Positions 25,051 through 33,347 of a stretch of DNA of 64,000 bases are shown here, one piece after another. The number at the start of each line of letters is the position of its first letter. Within the stretch, counting starts at the first letter, position 1. Position numbers and translations under genes: made by a program. A model generated the notes under the pieces. The model worked only from the letters and a program-made list of their open reading frames with translations, ran no database searches and was not told where the DNA came from. Source of the DNA: Pelomonas aquatica (GTDB taxonomy: Bacteria; Pseudomonadota; Gammaproteobacteria; Burkholderiales; Burkholderiaceae_C); contig NZ_JAPPUW010000001.1 of NCBI RefSeq assembly GCF_026712205.1, positions 372,001 to 436,000 on the forward strand. Direction: 5' to 3'.

Positions 25051-27483
25051 GTGGGCAAGACCCGAACGCTGCCCGAGCACGCGCAGCTGCTCGAAGGCGT
25101 GCGCATCGCCAGCGCCGGCAACGCGCTCGGCGTGCCGCTGGCCGGCATGGACCCGCGCTCGCGCCAGAGCATGGCCCAGCAGGCGCTGCGCTGGACCTAT
25201 GTGCTGCGCTCGCGCCAGCGCTGGGTGCGCGACGCCAAGGTGCGCGAGCAGCACCAGGCCCTGGCCCGCGAGACGCTGATCGACAAGCTGGGGCTGGACG
25301 ACCACGAACTGCAGGCCCTGGGCCGGGCGCCGATGCTGGTGGTGCGCGTGCCCTACCAGCACGAGGCGGTCTGCTGGGAGGGCCGCATCTTCCCGTGGGA
25401 ATACGTGCTGGCCGCCGCCACGCGCGAGCAGCGCCGCAGCGCCGCCGAGGGCCTGCGGGCGCTGACCATCATCCGCGAGCTGCAGGTGCAGCACGAGGTC
25501 GAGGGCCGCTGGCAGCCGCTGCCGCGCCAGGCCGTCGTGCTGCCGCCCTGGAAGGCGCTGCGCGTGCTCTTCGTCAACGCGCTGCCGACCGAACTGGGCG
25601 AGCGCTGGACGGTGGAGGGCGAGCTGAAGAACCTCGCCGCCGCGCTGCCGCCCGAGGTGCCCGCGCCGCGCGTGCTGAACTATCCCAGCCTGCAGGAGCT
25701 GGCCGCCGAGCTGAGGCAGCGGCCGCCGCATCTGCTGCACTTTGCCGGCATGGACAGCCACCAGGGCCTGCGCGAGCTGGGCACGCTGCTGGGTAGGGCG
25801 GCGCTGGTCGACGCGCCCGATTCGGACGAGGCCGGCGCGTCGAGCCGCGTGCAGCCCATCGACGAGCTGCTGGCCGATTCGCACCGGCTGCTGGACGGCC
25901 TGCTGCTGCGCGGCGCCGGCGGCTACCCGCAGCTCGTGCACGCCCAGGCGCTGGCCCGGGCCGTGGCCGAGGCCGTGGGCCCCACGCCGCCCTATCTGAC
26001 GACGCTGAATGTGTGGAACAGCGCCGCGCGCCTGGCCCCGATGCTGATCGCCGAGGGCGCGACGCGGGCGGCCCTGGGCTTCCAGGACGCCTTCGACGAC
26101 TCGCTGGCCGAGTACGCGCTGGTGCAGCTGCTGCGCCAGCTGTTCGCCGGCGGCTTCGACCTGCCGGCGGCCTTCCGCAGCGCCTGGGAGGAGGTGAGGG
26201 CCCTGCCCGAGTCCGTGGACGCGACCGGCGTGACGCTGTGGCTGGACGGCCCGGTCTTCGTCGACGCCGCCACCCGCGCCGCCCACGAGGCCCGGGGCCA
26301 TGCGCTGGCCGCGGCCGAGGTCGCCGCGCCGGCGCCGGCCTCGCCCGAGGTGCGTTGCGCGATCGAGCCCTTCCCCGAGCTGAACTATGCGGTGCTGCAC
26401 AACGCCCAGCCGCTGTTCAAGCGCTTCGTGCTGAGCTGCGACGCGCCCGCCGCGGCCGAGCCGCTGGACATCGAGGTGGCCGTCCACATGGGCGACGAGG
26501 AGGCGCGCTTCGAGCGCCGCGTCGTCATGCAGCACGAGCGCGAGAACCTGACGAAGGACATCCATGTGCCGCTGACGGCCGACGTGGCCCGCGGCGTGCA
26601 CGAGGCCATCAACACCAGCCTGCAGGTGCGCGTGCGCCAGGGCGGCGCGCTGCTCTACCACGACAGCCACCGGCTGCGCCTGCTGCCGGTGGACCAGTGG
26701 CGCGACAACCGTCGCGACGGCCAGTGGCTGCCCTCCTTCGTGCTGCCGCGCGACCCGGCCGTGGTGCGTGCGGTGTCGCAGTCGCAGCGCTACAACCGCG
26801 TGCTGCGCGACGACCCCACGGCCGGCTTCGAGGGCTACCAGTGCGTGCCCGACGGCGCCGTGGCGGCGGACGGCCGCATCGACGAGGAGCTGCTGCGCGG
26901 CGTGGACCGCCAGGTCGAGGCCATCTGGGCCACGCTGCTGCACGACTGGCAGCTCGGCTACGTCAACCCGCCGCCCAGCTACAGCCGCCAGCTCGACTCG
27001 CAGCGCCTGCGCATGCCCTCCACCGTGCTGGCCGACCGTGCCGGCACCTGCATCGACCTGGCCCTGCTGTTCGCGGCCTGCCTGGAGCTGGTGGACATCT
27101 ACCCCGTCGTCTTCCTGCTCGACGGCCATGCGCTGCCGGGCTGGTGGCGCCATCCGTCCTTCCGCGAGGCCTATATGCAGATGACCGGCAACTACAGCGG
27201 CGCCGTGCAGGCCGATGCCGGCGGCAGCTCGGCCGCCAATGCGCAGACGGTGCCCTGGCATGCCGGCCGCGCCAGCTGGGACGAGGTGCGCCAGCTGATC
27301 GCCGAACGCAAGCTCGTGCCCATCGAGACCGTGCGCCTGACCGAGCACTGCGGCTTCGTCGAGGCCATCGAGGCCGGCGTCGACGCGCTGAACGACCGCG
27401 CGGACTACGACTCCATGCTGGACATCATCACCGCGCGGCAGCGGCAGATCACGCCGTTGCCGCTGCTGAGGGATGAGCCATGA
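25051..27483 (+). CDS. CHAT-like domain (degenerate) fused to a transglutaminase-like cysteine protease
   Basis: 810-residue fusion. Residues about 85-370 resemble a CHAT caspase-like domain: the RIFPWEYVL core (compare IPWELL), LLHFAGMDSHQG (about 228-239) and TLNVWNSAARL (about 318-328). The catalytic His of the usual GHG and the catalytic Cys of LNAC appear replaced by Met234 and Trp322, so this part is probably a pseudoprotease. Residues about 640-780 form a transglutaminase-like domain with a plausible intact triad: Cys667 (GTCIDLALLF), His693 (GHALPGWW) and Glu759 (PIETVRL). A GTG with GAGGA upstream is chosen as start; another GTG 66 bases earlier is possible. It overlaps the hydrolase gene by four bases. 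Function is unknown; a regulated protease in a conflict system is an inference. Confidence 0.8.
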   Translation: MGKTRTLPEHAQLLEGVRIASAGNALGVPLAGMDPRSRQSMAQQALRWTYVLRSRQRWVRDAKVREQHQALARETLIDKLGLDDHELQALGRAPMLVVRVPYQHEAVCWEGRIFPWEYVLAAATREQRRSAAEGLRALTIIRELQVQHEVEGRWQPLPRQAVVLPPWKALRVLFVNALPTELGERWTVEGELKNLAAALPPEVPAPRVLNYPSLQELAAELRQRPPHLLHFAGMDSHQGLRELGTLLGRAALVDAPDSDEAGASSRVQPIDELLADSHRLLDGLLLRGAGGYPQLVHAQALARAVAEAVGPTPPYLTTLNVWNSAARLAPMLIAEGATRAALGFQDAFDDSLAEYALVQLLRQLFAGGFDLPAAFRSAWEEVRALPESVDATGVTLWLDGPVFVDAATRAAHEARGHALAAAEVAAPAPASPEVRCAIEPFPELNYAVLHNAQPLFKRFVLSCDAPAAAEPLDIEVAVHMGDEEARFERRVVMQHERENLTKDIHVPLTADVARGVHEAINTSLQVRVRQGGALLYHDSHRLRLLPVDQWRDNRRDGQWLPSFVLPRDPAVVRAVSQSQRYNRVLRDDPTAGFEGYQCVPDGAVAADGRIDEELLRGVDRQVEAIWATLLHDWQLGYVNPPPSYSRQLDSQRLRMPSTVLADRAGTCIDLALLFAACLELVDIYPVVFLLDGHALPGWWRHPSFREAYMQMTGNYSGAVQADAGGSSAANAQTVPWHAGRASWDEVRQLIAERKLVPIETVRLTEHCGFVEAIEAGVDALNDRADYDSMLDIITARQRQITPLPLLRDEP

Positions 27484-28841
27484 ACAGCGTCGCGAGCCAG
27501 GCCCTGTGGGCCCAGGTCGGCGAGCAGTTCGACGTGCCCGCGCCCGGCGGCGACGCGACGCGCGCGCCCATCCAGCAGCGCCGCCGCCGCGGTTTCGACC
27601 CGCGCGCCGCCGACGGCCGCGCCGCCGTGCGCCTGGTGCGCGACGATGGCCTGCTGCGCTGGGTCTACGAGCCGCCGCTGCGCCAGCTCGGCACGCAGGG
27701 CCGCCGCGGCTGGCGCAGCTACAGCGCCGAGTCGCGCGAGACGGTGCAGCGCATCGCCTTTCCCGAGCTGGGCGAGAACGCCGTCACGGCCGGCCTCGTC
27801 AAGCTGGACCGCCACCTCAACCCCGTGCTCGCCGACCTGGCCGCGCCGACCGACGGCCTGCGCCGCTGGGACGGCCAGGCCTGGGCGCCGCTGCCCGCCG
27901 GCTTCCTGGCCGGGCTGAGCGGCCGGGTGCTGGTGCTGGTGCACGGCACCTTCAGCGCCAGCGCGATGTATGCGAAGGAGTTCAACGCGACGGCCGAGGG
28001 CGAGGCCCTGCTGCAGCGCCTGGCCGACGCGCGCGGCGCCTACGCCGCCGTGCTGGCCTTCGACCACCCGACGCTGTCCGTCGGGCCCTGGCTGAACGCG
28101 CTGGCCCTGCGCGACGCGCTGAGCCCCTGCCCGGCCGAATTCGACTTCGTCGGCCACAGCCGCGGCGGCCTCGTCATCTCCTGGCTGCTGCGCATGGCGC
28201 CCGGGCTGCGCGCGCGCCAGGCCCTCTTCGTCGGCGCGCCGCTGGCCGGCACCTCGCTGGCCGCGCCGGACAAGCTGCGCCAGGCCCTGGACACGCTGGC
28301 CAGCTTTGCCGACGCCGTGGCCGAGGCGGCCTCCCAGGCCCGCAAGATCGCCCCACCGGGCCTGGACGCGCTGGCCCTGGGCGTGGGCGGCCTGGCCTGT
28401 GTGCTGGGCAAGGTGCTGCAGCTCGGCGCCCGCACGCCGCTGGCCGACGCGGGCGTCGGCCTCGTGCCGGGGCTGCTGGCGATGGGGCGGGTGGACAACA
28501 ACCTGGAGCTGGCCCAGCTCTGGCCGCTGCAGGGGTCGGCATCGGGCGTCGACATGCGCGCCATCGGCGGCAGCTTCCGGCCCGCCGAGGTCAACGAGCC
28601 GCTGTGGAAGCTGTGGAAGCGCGTGACCCACGTCAAGGGCCAGGCCCTGTACTACGGCGCCGACCTGATCTTCGACCAGCCCAACGACCTCGTCGTCGAC
28701 ACCGCCGCGATGAACCGGCTCGGCCCGCTGACGCTGGCGGCGCCGCAGTGGGAGGACCTCGGCGTCAGCGCCGAGACCCACCACACCAATTATTTCCAGG
28801 ACCTGCGCGTGCTGAACTGGCTGGACCGGCGCCTGCGCTGA
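27480..28841 (+). CDS. alpha/beta hydrolase (lipase-like), partner of the CHAT-transglutaminase protein
   Basis: 453-residue predicted serine hydrolase with no signal peptide. After an N-terminal region of about 145 residues comes LVLVHGTFSASAM (oxyanion-hole HG, about 152-164), then the nucleophile elbow FVGHSRGGLV (Ser227). The acid is probably Asp in QPNDLVV (about 400) and the histidine in THHTNYF (about 430), in lipase-like order. Ala/Leu-rich segments around residues 270-345 may form a lid or touch a membrane. It overlaps the upstream CHAT-transglutaminase gene by four bases (ATGA), so they are translated together. Lipid or peptidoglycan-ester hydrolysis as an effector activity is possible but not shown. 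Confidence 0.85.
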   Translation: MNSVASQALWAQVGEQFDVPAPGGDATRAPIQQRRRRGFDPRAADGRAAVRLVRDDGLLRWVYEPPLRQLGTQGRRGWRSYSAESRETVQRIAFPELGENAVTAGLVKLDRHLNPVLADLAAPTDGLRRWDGQAWAPLPAGFLAGLSGRVLVLVHGTFSASAMYAKEFNATAEGEALLQRLADARGAYAAVLAFDHPTLSVGPWLNALALRDALSPCPAEFDFVGHSRGGLVISWLLRMAPGLRARQALFVGAPLAGTSLAAPDKLRQALDTLASFADAVAEAASQARKIAPPGLDALALGVGGLACVLGKVLQLGARTPLADAGVGLVPGLLAMGRVDNNLELAQLWPLQGSASGVDMRAIGGSFRPAEVNEPLWKLWKRVTHVKGQALYYGADLIFDQPNDLVVDTAAMNRLGPLTLAAPQWEDLGVSAETHHTNYFQDLRVLNWLDRRLR

Positions 28842-28921
28842 GCCCGCGGGCCGGCCCGGTCTACGATCTGCGGCGCAATTGCCCTCCCCCGCTACGTTGA
28901 CGACCCCAGGAGCGCAGAACC

Positions 28922-29251
28922 ATGTCGCGCAATCCCGGCCTCGAGGAACTCATTCACGACGAGCTTCGCGCCGTCGCGGGCATCACGCAGAAGTCGATGT
29001 TCGGCGGCCGGGCCTGGCTGCTCCACGGACATCTCCTGTGCGGTGCGCGTTCCGACGGCTTGCTGGTCCGGCTCGGCAAAGGCGGCGATGCCTGGGCGCT
29101 CGGGCTGGACGGTGTCCAGCCCATGCTGTCGCGCGGCAAGGCCATGGCCGGCTGGGTCCGCGCGGATGGCGGGGTCTGCGGCGACGACGCGCTGCGTCGT
29201 CGATTGATCGCCGGTGCGCTGGCCTTCGTCCGCACCCTGCCGCCCAGATAG
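28922..29251 (+). CDS. TfoX/Sxy N-terminal domain family protein
   Basis: 109-residue protein consisting of the TfoX N-terminal domain alone: ELIHDELRAVAGITQKSMFGG, then LCGARSDGLLVRLG and a C-terminal helix. Full-length TfoX/Sxy activates competence genes with CRP; single-domain homologues such as this are widespread and of unknown function. An AGGAG ribosome-binding site precedes the ATG, and a -10-like TACGAT lies about 60 bases upstream. It is convergent with queE, with three bases between the stops. Confidence 0.9.
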   Translation: MSRNPGLEELIHDELRAVAGITQKSMFGGRAWLLHGHLLCGARSDGLLVRLGKGGDAWALGLDGVQPMLSRGKAMAGWVRADGGVCGDDALRRRLIAGALAFVRTLPPR

Positions 29252-29254
29252 CGC

Positions 29255-29884
29255 TCAGGCGATGCCGACCACCTTGTGCATCTGCACCGACAGCCGCCAT
29301 TGCGGGTGCTTCATGCAGTAGTCCACCGCCGCCTTCGTGTGCTCGCGCTGCAGCACGGAGTCCATCGGCTGCAGGAAGAAGTGCTGGAAGTCCAGGCCGG
29401 CAAAGCGCTCGGGCCGGGCCAGCGGCTGGGGGTAGACCAGCTTCAGCTCGTGGCCCGAGGTCAGCAGCAGCGGCGCGTCGGCCTTGGGGCTGACGCAGAT
29501 CCAGTCCAGGCCCGGCGGCGCGGGCTGGGTGCCGTTGGTCTCGACGGCGACCTCGAAGCCGCGCGCATGCAGCGCGGCGATCAGCGGCGCGTCCAGCTGC
29601 AGCAGCGGCTCGCCGCCGGTGCAGACGACATACGGCCTTCCGCCGCCGGGCCAGGCCTTCGCGATCGTGTCCGCCAGCGCATCGGCCGTCGCGAACTTGC
29701 CGCCGCCCTCGCCGTCCGTGCCGACGAAGTCCGTGTCGCAGAAGCTGCAGACCGCCGCTGCGCGGTCCTGCTCGCGGCCGGTCCAGAGGTTGCAGCCGGC
29801 AAAGCGGCAGAACACGGCCGCGCGGCCGGCCTGGGCGCCCTCGCCCTGCAGCGTGTAGAACAGCTCTTTGACGGAATAGGTCAT
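29255..29884 (-). CDS. queE: 7-carboxy-7-deazaguanine synthase QueE
   Basis: Radical-SAM enzyme that converts 6-carboxy-5,6,7,8-tetrahydropterin to 7-carboxy-7-deazaguanine in queuosine and preQ0 synthesis. The 209-residue protein begins VKELFYTLQGEG. Its cluster-binding cysteines are spaced CX14CX2C (GCNLW...VCSFCDTD) instead of the usual CX3CX2C; the same expanded form is known from Burkholderia multivorans QueE. The glycine-rich VCTGGEPLLQLD and VETNGT motifs follow. It overlaps the upstream T-fold gene by four bases, giving a compact queuosine operon. Confidence 0.96.
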   Translation of the reverse strand: MTYSVKELFYTLQGEGAQAGRAAVFCRFAGCNLWTGREQDRAAAVCSFCDTDFVGTDGEGGGKFATADALADTIAKAWPGGGRPYVVCTGGEPLLQLDAPLIAALHARGFEVAVETNGTQPAPPGLDWICVSPKADAPLLLTSGHELKLVYPQPLARPERFAGLDFQHFFLQPMDSVLQREHTKAAVDYCMKHPQWRLSVQMHKVVGIA

Positions 29885-30990
29885 ACGGGAATCAGCTCTT
29901 CCGAGTCGGCACGGCTGACGATGGCGCCCGAGCCGCGCGTCTCGTAGACGTCCACGCGGTCGATCTGCGGCAGCGCGCCGCCGCCCTCGCGCAGCACCCA
30001 GGCCGCGATGCTCGCCGCGTCGCCGTCGTGAAGCCCCTGCAAGTTGGCGTTGTCGAACAGCGGATGGTGGTCCAGCCGCTTGAAGATCGGGTTGAACAGC
30101 GTCTTCACATCGCCGAAGTCCACCGTCCAGCCCATGACCTGGTCCAGCGGCGCGGCCAGGTGCAGGCGCAGCGTGAAGGTGTGGCCGTGGATGCCCGCCA
30201 GCGGGTGGCCGCCGGGCGCGTGGCGCATGCGAACGGCGCTGTCGAGCGTCATCTCCTTCCAGATGCGATAGCTCTGGCCGTTGAAGTTGGCGCCGCTGGA
30301 GCCGGTCTCGTAGACGGTCACCCAGCTCAGCTCCGGCAGCGCCGGCTTCAGCCGCGCCCACAGCCAGGCCGAGATGTTCTCGCTGGTCGGGTTCTGCAGG
30401 CCGGCGATGTCGTTCAGGCAGCGGTAGTTCAGCTCGAAGTGCAGCGGCGCCCAGACCTCGTCGAGGTGGTCGTAGTCGATGGCCAGGTCGCGTTCGCCGA
30501 GGTCGGCGTTGGCATGCAGGATGACCTCGAAGCCATGGCCGTGCATGCGCCCGCACTGGTGGCCGGCCGGCACATGGGGCAGCTGGTGGGCGGCCTGGAA
30601 GCGGTAGCGGCGCCAGACATGGGCATGGCCGGCACCGTCCAGGTCGACGCCGCTGTGCGGCGTGCTCTGCACGCCGACCTGCACGATGCCGGTCACCTCG
30701 GGGCTCAGGCGGCCGCGCACCCAGCGCGCGAGGTTCTCGTCGGTGGGCTCGGCCAGATGGTCGTTCAGCAGCGCGTGGTCCAGCGGCGCGACCGTGTCGG
30801 CCATGCGCGCGCGCAACGCCTCCACCTCGCCGCCGGGGAAGGCCGCCCAGCCGGCCGGCAGTGCGGCGCGGACGGTCGCGAAATAGCCGTGGCCGTGCAG
30901 GCCATGGCTGCGGTGAGCGGCGGGCAGGGCGGGGATGCGGCAGGCCGACTCGAAGCCGGCCGAGGCACAGTGCAACACGGAAACAGACAT
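29881..30990 (-). CDS. triple T-fold protein of the 6-pyruvoyl-tetrahydropterin synthase/QueD family
   Basis: 369-residue protein made of three consecutive PTPS-type T-fold units (about residues 6-120, 126-245 and 248-369), each with an H-G-H motif at 32-34, 150-152 and 268-270. Only the middle unit keeps the full active site: zinc His135 in QAAHQLP, nucleophile Cys146 in QCGRMHGHG, His150 and His152, and the later VYETGSSG with Glu228. In units 1 and 3 the first zinc His is Cys17 or Val253 and the nucleophile Cys is Ser28 or Leu264. QueD makes the QueE substrate, and the gene overlaps queE by four bases, so the same role is likely. A single chain could form a pseudo-trimer. Confidence 0.9.
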   Translation of the reverse strand: MSVSVLHCASAGFESACRIPALPAAHRSHGLHGHGYFATVRAALPAGWAAFPGGEVEALRARMADTVAPLDHALLNDHLAEPTDENLARWVRGRLSPEVTGIVQVGVQSTPHSGVDLDGAGHAHVWRRYRFQAAHQLPHVPAGHQCGRMHGHGFEVILHANADLGERDLAIDYDHLDEVWAPLHFELNYRCLNDIAGLQNPTSENISAWLWARLKPALPELSWVTVYETGSSGANFNGQSYRIWKEMTLDSAVRMRHAPGGHPLAGIHGHTFTLRLHLAAPLDQVMGWTVDFGDVKTLFNPIFKRLDHHPLFDNANLQGLHDGDAASIAAWVLREGGGALPQIDRVDVYETRGSGAIVSRADSEELIPV

Positions 30991-31023
30991 GCCCCGATTG
31001 TCCCCTCCACCCTCGATGCCCGC

Positions 31024-31061
31024 TTGACTTGAAGTGGGCTTGAGCTTTTACGCTCCGACAA
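31024..31061 (+). promoter_or_regulatory. candidate promoter of the MFS gene
   Basis: TTGACT at 31024-31029 matches the -35 consensus at five of six positions. A poor -10 (TTTACG, 31047-31052) follows after 17 bases. The ATG is only nine bases further on, and no ribosome-binding site is seen, so the transcript may start at or next to the start codon. Confidence 0.4.
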
Positions 31062-32399
31062 ATGCTGATTCCCGCACCCGCTTCGCCGGCCGACACCGCC
31101 CTCTTCGCCCCGGGCCGCCGCGCCGCCTGCGTGGGCGCCGTCGCGCTGATCTCCATGCTGGCCTTCGAGTCCATCGCCGTGGCCACCGCGATGCCGGCCG
31201 TGGCCGCGGCGCTGGACGGCCTGCCGCTCTACGCGCTGGCCTTCGGCGCCACGCTGGCGACCTCGGTGCTGGGCATGACGGCGGCCGGCCAGCTCTGCGA
31301 CAAGCGCGGCCCCTACCGTGCGTCGCTGGCCGGGCTGGCGGCCTTCCTCGCCGGGCTGCTGCTGGCCGGCTTCGCACCCGACATGAAGGCGCTGGTGGCG
31401 GGCCGGGCGCTGCAGGGCCTGGGCAGCGGCGTGCTGGGCGTGGCGCTGTACGTCGGCGTGGGCCGGGTCGTGCCCCAGCCCCTGCATCCCAAGCTGTTCG
31501 CGATGTTCGCCGGCGCCTGGGTCGTGCCCGGCCTCGTCGGGCCGGCGCTGGCGTCCTTCCTCGTGCAGGCCTTGAGCTGGCGCGCGGTCTTCCTGGCCGT
31601 CGCGGCGGCCGTGCCGCTGGCGGCGGCGCTGATGCTGCCCTCGCTGAAGCGGGTCGGCACGGGCACTGGCGAGGAACTGCGCTGGGGCGCCATGCGCTGG
31701 GCGCTGCTGGCCAGCCTCGGCGCGCTGGCCCTGCACGCCGCCAGCCAGCAGGCCGGCCCGGGCGCGGCCCTGCTGTTCGCCACCGGCCTGGGCCTGGCCG
31801 GCGTGTCGGCGTGGCGGCTGCTGCCGGCGGGCACGCTGAGCGCCGCGCGCGGCCTGCCCTCGGTCATCCTGCTGCGCGGGCTGATCGCGGCCACCTTCGC
31901 CAGCGCCGAGGCCTTCCTGCCGCTGCTGCTGACCCAGCGCTTCGGCTGGAGCCTGACCGAGGCCGGCGTCGCGCTCAGCGCGGGGGCCGTCACCTGGAGC
32001 CTAGGCAGCACCCTGCAGGCCCGCGTGGCCGGGGCCGAGCAGCGCCGCCTGCTGCTGCCGGGCGGCTTCGGGCTGACGGCGCTGGGCCTGCTCGTCGTCA
32101 TCGCGCCGCTGCTGTTCGCGCTGCCCTCGGGCTGGGTGTTCGCCGGCTGGTCCACGGTGGGCCTGGGCATCGGCCTGTCGTTTCCGATGCTGTCGGTGCT
32201 GCTGCTCAAGCTGTCGCCGCCGGCCAGCCAGGGCAGCAACACCTCGGCGCTGCAGCTCAGCGATGCGATGACCAGCAGCGCCGCGCTGGCCGGCGCCGGC
32301 CTGCTGTTCGACCCCGCCACGCGCGAGGTCCTGCCCGTGCTGCTGCTGGCCCTGGCCCTGGTGACGCTGGCGGCCCTGCTCAGCCCGCGTGCGCTGTGA
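31062..32399 (+). CDS. major facilitator superfamily transporter
   Basis: 445-residue inner-membrane protein with about 12 hydrophobic segments. The loop-2/3 signature appears as GQLCDKRGPYRASLAG (about residues 76-91), and GRALQGLGSGVLGVALYVGVGR contains the TM4 arginine. The N-terminal ESIAVATAMPAVAAAL matches drug:proton antiporters of the 14- or 12-helix type, so multidrug or metabolite export is likely; the substrate is unknown. It is a single-gene unit, divergent from the queuosine operon. A structured repeat region follows. Confidence 0.9.
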   Translation: MLIPAPASPADTALFAPGRRAACVGAVALISMLAFESIAVATAMPAVAAALDGLPLYALAFGATLATSVLGMTAAGQLCDKRGPYRASLAGLAAFLAGLLLAGFAPDMKALVAGRALQGLGSGVLGVALYVGVGRVVPQPLHPKLFAMFAGAWVVPGLVGPALASFLVQALSWRAVFLAVAAAVPLAAALMLPSLKRVGTGTGEELRWGAMRWALLASLGALALHAASQQAGPGAALLFATGLGLAGVSAWRLLPAGTLSAARGLPSVILLRGLIAATFASAEAFLPLLLTQRFGWSLTEAGVALSAGAVTWSLGSTLQARVAGAEQRRLLLPGGFGLTALGLLVVIAPLLFALPSGWVFAGWSTVGLGIGLSFPMLSVLLLKLSPPASQGSNTSALQLSDAMTSSAALAGAGLLFDPATREVLPVLLLALALVTLAALLSPRAL

Positions 32400-32400
32400 A

Positions 32401-32570
32401 TGGAGCCCCCGGCCCAGCGAGTACGCTGGTCCACCCCCCGCGGGGGTGGCGATTCCTGCCGGATTGACCGGCCGGTATCGCCAGGTGGGCCGGCTTGGCG
32501 AACTGGAGTCGGACACAAGCAGTCCCTGCGGACTGCTTGTGCCTACGGAAGGCCAGGGGCCTCTGGCCCA
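32401..32570 (-). repeat. structured intergenic repeat, copy A
   Basis: This gap is a string of hairpins. The core is a 12-base inverted repeat CACAAGCAGTCC / GGACTGCTTGTG (32514-32525 and 32530-32541, loop CTGC). Others are GGCCAG / CTGGCC (32551-32556 and 32563-32568), CCACCCCC / GGGGGTGG (32431-32438 and 32442-32449) and CCAGCG / CGCTGG (32414-32419 and 32424-32429). Read on the minus strand, the order of elements matches copy B at 61173-61300, and the core arms differ by compensatory changes. Part of it may terminate the MFS transcript. Confidence 0.7.
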
Positions 32571-32615
32571 TGGCAGGCCCGGCGCTCGGCCCGAATGCCG
32601 AATCGGCCGGAGCCC

Positions 32616-33347
32616 TCAGCCGCCGGCGCCGGGGCGAGCGTCGGTTGCCCGCCGGGCGCGGCGCGCGGCGGCCGAGCGCAGATGCGTCAGCGACTGCACG
32701 CGCTTGAGCAGTTCGCGGTCGCTCCAGGGCTTCTTGAAGATGCCGTAGACGCCCTCGATCTGGCCGACGCGGCCGTGCAGCTCGTCGTGGCCGGTGATGG
32801 CGATGACGGGCAGGTCCTCGGTGGCGATGCTGCCGTGCACGTCGGCGATCAGCTCGAAGCCGTCCTTGTTGGGCATTTCCAGGTCGGTGATGAGCACGGC
32901 GATCTCGGGCCTGGCCTCCAGCTCGGCCAGGGCCTCGTTGCCGTCGTTGACCTGCAGCACGACGAAGCCGGCGCCCTCCAGCAGCCGCTTGAGCTTGGTG
33001 CGCACGACGGCCGAGTCGTCGGCGATCAGGATGGCGGGCGGGCCCTCGGGGATGACCGGCGGGGCCTGCGGCGGCTGCATCGGCGACGGCGCCATGACGA
33101 AGGCGCTGGCCATGCTCGGGCCGGCATTGGGCTCGATGGGCAGGGGCGGCAGCGCGACGGGCGGCTGGGCGGCGCGCGCTGCCTGCGGCGGCACGGGCGG
33201 GCGCGGCGGCGGCGCGTAGTCGCGCGATGGCCGGTAGTCGTCGCGCTTGAAGGCGGCGATGAGCACGATGATGGCCAGCGGCACCGCGATCAGCACCGGC
33301 ATCAAGTACGCGCCCAACAACTCCTGCAGCTCCTGAAACATCTCCAT
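32616..33347 (-). CDS. membrane-anchored stand-alone receiver (response-regulator) protein
   Basis: 243-residue protein with no output domain. Residues 12-33 form a hydrophobic membrane helix (YLMPVLIAVPLAIIVLIAAF). Residues 34-104 are a Pro/Ala-rich linker, and residues 105-220 are a complete receiver domain: acidic pair Asp110/Asp111, phospho-acceptor Asp155 (LITDLEMPNKDG), Thr185 (AITG) and Lys206 (FKKPW). The C-terminus is basic. Signalling from a tethered CheY-like domain could feed a chemotaxis or phosphorelay partner, but none is adjacent. The start is the first of two close ATG codons; the second would shorten it by two residues. Confidence 0.88.
   Translation of the reverse strand: MEMFQELQELLGAYLMPVLIAVPLAIIVLIAAFKRDDYRPSRDYAPPPRPPVPPQAARAAQPPVALPPLPIEPNAGPSMASAFVMAPSPMQPPQAPPVIPEGPPAILIADDSAVVRTKLKRLLEGAGFVVLQVNDGNEALAELEARPEIAVLITDLEMPNKDGFELIADVHGSIATEDLPVIAITGHDELHGRVGQIEGVYGIFKKPWSDRELLKRVQSLTHLRSAAARRARRATDARPGAGG

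Noticed and set aside
25051-26300. Active CHAT caspase-like protease
   Set aside because: The usual catalytic His and Cys positions hold Met and Trp. His237, three residues beyond the expected site, could in principle substitute, but no Cys is available.
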